Assembly: GCA_030407085.1 (NCBI GenBank)
Contig: CM059582.1
Location: 138,129,001-138,193,000, forward strand
Source of the DNA: Trichopria drosophilae
Lineage: Eukaryota > Arthropoda > Insecta > Hymenoptera > Diapriidae
Reading direction: 5' to 3'
DNA: 64,000 nucleotides
Positions 59,407-64,000 of this stretch are shown here, one piece after another. Under the pieces are notes generated by a model, which worked only from the letters and a program-made list of their open reading frames with translations, was not told the origin of the DNA and searched no databases. Both the position numbers and the translations under genes were made by a program. The stretch's first letter is position 1; every line of letters begins with the position of its first letter.

Positions 59407-59515
59407 AAATCGTTTGCGTTTTCTTCGAAATTGGTATCAATCGTTTGCGTTTCTTTTGCAAATTAGCAATGTAATTGTTTGCGTTTCCTTCAGAATTGTT
59501 GTCAGTCGTTTGCGA
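59407..59515 (+). repeat. Minisatellite, period 31-34 bp, about 3.3 copies
   Basis: CGTTTGCG (once TGTTTGCG) recurs at about 59411, 59442, 59476 and 59507, with related sequence between. Confidence 0.75.
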
Positions 59516-60289
59516 GTCACCTATTCTAATGATGGCACCTGTTGCGAAGGGTAAGATTTTTTTATCACAGCTTACAGATTGTTTTGAATTGTTTTTATTA
59601 TATTTTTATAACAATAATGTTTGTCGCTCTTTATCATTTGCTATCTGGAGAAGTTTATTTGTTTTATTATTCAGTTATTAATCAATTTAAATAATTAAAT
59701 CACTTGGGTTGTCTATGTATCGAGTTTAGTATCGAGCCACTTGGAAAATAATTAATATGAAACTTAATTCGGCGTATATAGATCCCTTTAGCTCTATAAA
59801 TAACTGTCACACAATTTTAATAATGAGGCTATATTTTATATAATAAATAGTATATATTATTTTGTGCATTTTATAATATTTTTATATTATTTCGAAGAAC
59901 AGTCTATCAATTAAAGGTTAACCTTGAAGAGGACACAAATATATGTCGTAACGTTGGAACATGAATATTAATTAAAAGCACCGATAATAATATAAGCTGA
60001 AATAAGTTACTTTGTAATTTCAATAATTACTTCATTAAATAATTTCAAATAATAATTTTATTAATATCCATGATAATTTTTATATCCATGGTAATTTTCA
60101 TCGTATATATATATATTAAGGAATAATATTAAATTCACAATTTGTGCTGCATTTGTAACATTTTCTTCTTAACCGCATTATTTGAATTAAAATTATGTAC
60201 ATCTTACATGTACATTATTATCTGTTTATGAATCAAACATTCTAGTTTACAATATTTAATTCCTAAAAATTTGTATCATGTACAATTTT
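59516..60289. other. AT-rich interior of palindromic element 2, part 3
   Basis: Nothing recognised beyond A/T-rich low complexity. Confidence 0.4.
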
Positions 60290-60340
60290 ATTTAAAAAAC
60301 AATCAAAAGTGACATTAGTTAAATGAAAAAAGAAATACTT

Positions 60341-60402
60341 GCAGCAGACTCGAATCTTGAGTTTAGGGGCTAACATTATACCAACTGAGCCAACGAGTAA
60401 TA
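60341..60402 (-). other. tRNA-derived module, right arm of palindromic element 2
   Basis: Mirror copy of 57871-57932: A box complement at 60381-60392 and B box complement at 60347-60357 (GATTCGAGTCT). The two modules would transcribe toward each other. Confidence 0.6.
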
Positions 60403-60828
60403 CGCAACACCAACAATGTTTTTTTGCCACTTTGTTGGTTGTGTCACTTTTAATCCGTTTAAATAATTGCTCTATTAAATAATTTAAAACAATCGTTTTA
60501 ATCCTATCTATGGTAAAGAATAACATTAAAAATGTTTATACTCTTATGATTAAAAAAAAAACATATTTTTCATAATTTCCATATTATTTGTTCGTAGCAC
60601 CAAAAAGAAACACGTTTTACAACATCGCCATCGCCGTTTTACAACATTTTTAGGTGAAAATTGATCTTTCATATTAAAATCTATCCTCTTGTGGCAGCGT
60701 TTCGTTTCAGAATTTTGTGGTTCCGCGGGTAATTGGCCGGCCAATTAGCGCGAAGTCGTATCCCCCCCTTTTGGTGGTGTCCGGCTGCCATGTCCCGTAT
60801 ACTAGCATCACCTCCATCCCCCATATGT

Positions 60829-61045
60829 TTACCTTACCGGGCATTGCAGAGGCAGAGCCGCTCGCGGACTGGTGGCGAATTACATGAAAGTGGTAACCAG
60901 GCCCGTGCAACTCCCTATTCTCCGCTTAACAGGAACGCGTTCCCTTATTTCCCCCCTATACTGTCGCGGTGGCGCTAGTAGTCTTGGTCCGCCCGTAAAT
61001 CCCCTTATGATTTCCCGCCGGTTTCAAGTTTCCCGCTAAACCGCT
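60829..61045. other. GC-rich stretch upstream of the THAP gene
   Basis: GC-richer than most of the surrounding DNA, with many CpG (CGCTCGCGGAC, GTCGCGGTGGCGC) and two TTCCCGC blocks near 61011 and 61029 (E2F-like TTTCCCGC). It lies 270-490 bases before the THAP start codon and could be its promoter region; it could also be the flank of another element. No TATA box at a fitting distance. Confidence 0.35.
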
Positions 61046-61317
61046 AAAGCAATTCTGTTTGAATTGAATCTTTTATTAATCGAATATTTTAACGTGCAAG
61101 CTCAAGATACGATGAAATATTTGTTGTAAAATTGATTTAATTCTAAAAAAGGAACATCTCTTTTTATTCTTACGGTGGAAAAGATGTACGGTGTGAATCA
61201 AATTTTGCCTCTTGTACATTTTTTCCTAGCACAAAACACAGTTTGGTTTTGGTGTCTTTGAGTCTTTTTTTGTGAATTGTTCCAATCAAGATAGTGACAT
61301 TATATATAGAACAGACA

Positions 61318-62524
61318 ATGCCATCTTGTGTAGTGTTAGGGTGTACATCAGGCTCCAAAACTGATTCGGAGAAAACACCACTATTCCGAGTGCCACAAGA
61401 TGCATCATTAAAAATGCTGTGGCAAACTGCAATTCGCAGAAAGGATGTAATTCTTACATCTGAGCATCGTGTTTGCAGCAAACATTTCCTTGAAAAAGAC
61501 ATTATACGAAGAAAGGAATTGAAGGATGCGAAAGGAAACATTTTGGGTTTTGTAAGTATTGTTCATATAAACAACTACAATATTATTACCTGCATTAAAA
61601 TTATTTATAGTATGAAAATTCATCTTAGTTTTTTGATCGCTTATTTGTAATTAATGGTAAGAAAAGTTTTGGTTATACGGTCCATTGAAAAAAATGGGAA
61701 AAAATTATATTGGTCGAAGCGTTAAATTGAATTGTTATCTTTTGTCAACTGACCATATACCCAAAACATTTTTATTGTTAATCTGCATTAAAATATTAAT
61801 AAAATATTATAGAATTTCTTAATTTTTATTTAGTTTAAATAGTTTAAATTAGGAGGGCATTCGGAGGAAAGCATTAACGCATGTATGGTAATATTAGTAA
61901 AATGAGCTCCATTTTATGGAGTATATATCTCTTGAGTAGGTAACGTTATGTACTATATTTTTGACACTACATTAAGTATTTTTCGTGATCTTTTTTCCAT
62001 GTCAGTCTGCAAATTACAAAAATCCTCGATTAGTACATGGAAGTGTTCTGTGCATATTTCAATGGACCGAGTTTTCATCAGCAAACGATATGACTGACAT
62101 GACTGAACGATGTGAACATGTGGAGAATGCAGACCAAAGGAAGGAAATATGTCAGCAGAAAAACATGTCAACCAATTTACCTGAGATTGTGGAGGTAATA
62201 CAGGTGATTGACAGCAGCCCAACGAGCCCAACAGTGGAGAAAACAACAGCAATAAACGTAGGAAAAGCAAGAACAGATGCAATGGAAATCGACATTAACG
62301 CATTAACTACAGTTGATTTTGACAACCCTGACCAATCGGTAGTAATCAATTTTACATATATTTTACTATTATTACGAAAACAATTTTTAATAATACTTAT
62401 GAATATAAATAAAATTCAATACTTTGTACAAGTGCGTATGATGCAGAATGCCATACAAAGTAATAGAGAACAGAAAAAAAATAATCAGCATAAGAAGAAA
62501 TGTGCAAAATTTGCTTCAACATGA
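61318..62524 (+). CDS. THAP-domain zinc-finger protein gene (spliced)
   Basis: Exon 1 is 61318-61551, ATG to the donor GTAAGTATT, 78 codons, phase 0. Exon 2 starts at 62006 after TTTTTTCCATGTCAG. Together they form a complete THAP domain: C4 and C9, C53 and H56 give the C2CH zinc site, W35 and F57 lie at the conserved places, and the terminal AVPTIF box appears as SVLCIF (residues 91-96). THAP domains bind DNA. The rest is acidic and Thr/Ser-rich, then a Lys/Gln-rich end. Read straight through, the frame ends at 62524 (about 250 residues); a weak intron at 62339-62446 would remove an A/T-encoded hydrophobic stretch and give about 214 residues. It could be a host gene or a domesticated or transposon-derived one. 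The THAP call is firm; the 3' structure is not. Confidence 0.75.
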
Positions 62525-63079
62525 TGTGTTAAGCAGTAAGGATTTTATTTTCTATATGCTCTGATTTTTATATTGATATATTAATTATTATGCAATGCCT
62601 TTAGCGATTGAAATCCTTGCACCTTGGAACACATGCATTATACCTTCAACTTCACCAGTTTTGATCGTCCAGCATCTTAAATTGTTTATGATGTTAACTT
62701 CATACATTGTTCATCAATTTACTTTCTTATTAAGTTATTATTCATATTACATTTTATTATATGTTTCTTCAAAATGTTTAAACATATTGTTATTGTGACT
62801 TTTATATATTTATGTTTTTATCATCTCATCTACAGTATACCTATCATCCACTTTTCATACATATTGTATTTTTCGCACTTAAAATTTTCTATTAGTTTTA
62901 CGAGTTTCCTTATTATTTTTCCTACAATTTTGGTTCCGAAATTTTAATTCATCTTACATTATATTATATTTACATTAAATATATTACATTATATTTTTAT
63001 GTATGCTTTTATTAAATATATTACTTACTAATATAACCTGCAACATTACTAATATATCAAAAGTGATGATTAATTATTT
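62525..63079. other. AT-rich flank of the THAP gene
   Basis: Probably 3' untranslated or intergenic DNA. The frame 62595-62798 lacks support. No clear AATAAA directly after the stop. Confidence 0.4.
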
Positions 63080-63326
63080 CTGTGGCTTCCCGGAATAACG
63101 AGATAACTCCATTTTTTTAATACGCGAGAAAAACGCATTTGAAGTTTCACATTTGCATTTAAGGCTGTGTAAATATGATTTTTATTTTTTAAATATTTCT
63201 AAAATATGATATTGAATCCAATTTCCGATCTGATAGATTGATTGTAAAACAAAAATCCATTCATTTTCGGTGGTTTCTCAATTTTTTCAAAAAATGGTGT
63301 TATCTCGTTATTCCGGTAAGCCACAG
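63080..63326. mobile_element. 247-bp inverted-repeat MITE
   Basis: CTGTGGCTTCCCGGAATAAC at 63080 and the complement of CTGTGGCTTACCGGAATAAC at 63326, with pairing over about 40 bases (AACGAGATAAC continues on both sides). ATTT at 63076-63079 and 63327-63330 may be the target duplication. Non-coding. Confidence 0.8.
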
Positions 63327-63469
63327 ATTTAATATAATATTTTTAATATTTATTATGTTTGTATCCATTATGAAAATAAATTGAATAAATATATTACCAA
63401 TATTACATATACATGTTGTAAAAATTTATTGTACATAAAAGTCGTAATTAGTATTCTCAAACGTAAGGG

Positions 63470-63665
63470 TTATGTAATGTCAGTTATTGTTCTGTGGTGA
63501 CCCGGCCGGAGGACCATGACTACTAGCGCCACCACGTCTGAGCGGGGGACAATAACGACACGAGCCGAATGAGTCAGTTACACGGGGCTGGTGGTAACAT
63601 ACTATCAGCGTTTTCCAATCGATTTTGAAAACTCCGTAAAGTGGCGCCCCGAGGGAATCCCATCG
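63470..63665 (+). other. GC-rich tract with a possible LTR end and primer-binding site
   Basis: TGGCGCCCC at 63642-63650 has the same first eight bases as the primer-binding site at 1548. The preceding 160 bases are GC-rich with an inverted pair (GTTATTGTTC near 63483, GGACAATAAC near 63547). No TG...CA ends, gag frame or second LTR is visible before the window ends, so this is only a candidate. Confidence 0.25.
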
Positions 63666-64000
63666 GTACTAAACGAGGAAAAAGGAGAGAGATATATTTT
63701 CACTACGGGAAAGCATAGGACAGAGTTTGATGGAAATTAAACATAACACTATCAGTACGATGGGAGCATGAGGGGACCGCGGGGCAGAGCGGGGTTGGAT
63801 TCGAAACTCGGCAACGGAGAGCCGAAAAGGAATCGAGGAGACGGCAGGCACGTATCCCGCAATGCGAACACGGGGCCCTGCGCTAAGGCGGATTGAAAAT
63901 TTTATTATTTTTCTAAGAAATAAAAATGCCTTATTATGCAAAATTATTCAATAATTATATTTCTAATAAATCATTAATTAAAATTATTATTACTGAGCAG
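63666..64000. other. Right end of the window, unassigned
   Basis: GC-rich to about 63890, then A/T-rich. The minus-strand frame 63669-63941 has no recognisable domain. Confidence 0.4.

Larger units (their letters stand above)
57273..60828. mobile_element. Palindromic element 2 (about 3.55 kb, long inverted arms)
   Basis: 57273 onward (GGGGGTGATACTAGTA...) is the reverse complement of the end at about 60828 (...TACTAGCATCACC). Matching arms run to about 57960 on the left and from about 60290 on the right. Conserved blocks include GATTGGCCGGCCAATT and the tRNA-like module. The left arm has about 170 extra bases (57548-57715). No transposase frame; the frame at 57892-58233 is A/T-driven. Boundaries are approximate and no target duplication was found. 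Confidence 0.7.

Noticed and set aside
63669..63941. 90-codon minus-strand frame at the window end
   Set aside because: No domain or start context and no partner exons visible.

Overview
This window is eukaryotic repeat-rich DNA, most likely from an insect or other arthropod genome. The signs are spliced exons, LINE and LTR retrotransposons, several TTAA-target and other inverted-repeat DNA elements, tRNA-derived modules, and one THAP-domain gene of animal type. No bacterial operon, CRISPR array or intact canonical tRNA/rRNA gene was seen. The species cannot be fixed from the sequence alone. Most open frames in the window are shadows of repeats.

Layout. 1-3752: an LTR retrotransposon remnant (long 5' LTR, primer-binding site, gag-protease frame) cut off before reverse transcriptase and closed by an inverted piece of its own LTR. 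4040-4780: a partly duplicated 586-bp unit containing a hammerhead ribozyme that satisfies all core positions of a type III fold. 4785-5574, 10882-13982 and 24355-51038: about 170 copies of an AT-rich satellite of about 182 bp, which is the backbone of the window. 5575-10360: a LINE with ORF1 and ORF2 joined by a perfect -1 slippery heptamer; ORF2 is split by a 554-bp element that duplicated TTAA. 10361-10881: an oppositely oriented 3' fragment of a second LINE.

13983-24354: a 10.4-kb composite inserted in one satellite unit with an exact TTAA duplication. It consists of two related long-inverted-repeat elements placed tail to tail. They carry paired TGACGTCA sites at their tips, large hairpins at the inner ends of the arms, a small spliced gene that starts just inside the arm, and (in one copy) seven 210-bp tandem repeats. 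This is the best candidate here for an undescribed element family.

51039-60830: the satellite ends abruptly in a 301-bp tandem repeat, then two large palindromic elements (51902-57218 and 57273-60828) follow. Their arms carry tRNA-like pol III promoter boxes, and other inverted-repeat elements are nested in the first one, including a piggyBac-like TTAA element. 60830-62524: a GC-richer stretch followed by a two- or three-exon THAP-domain gene, the only plausible host-type protein gene. 62525-64000: AT-rich DNA, a 247-bp inverted-repeat element and a GC-rich tract with a possible LTR primer-binding site.

Overall the window looks like a satellite block, perhaps pericentromeric (inference), that has accumulated nested mobile elements, and its right-hand edge toward more ordinary DNA. 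All homology statements are by eye; no database search was run.
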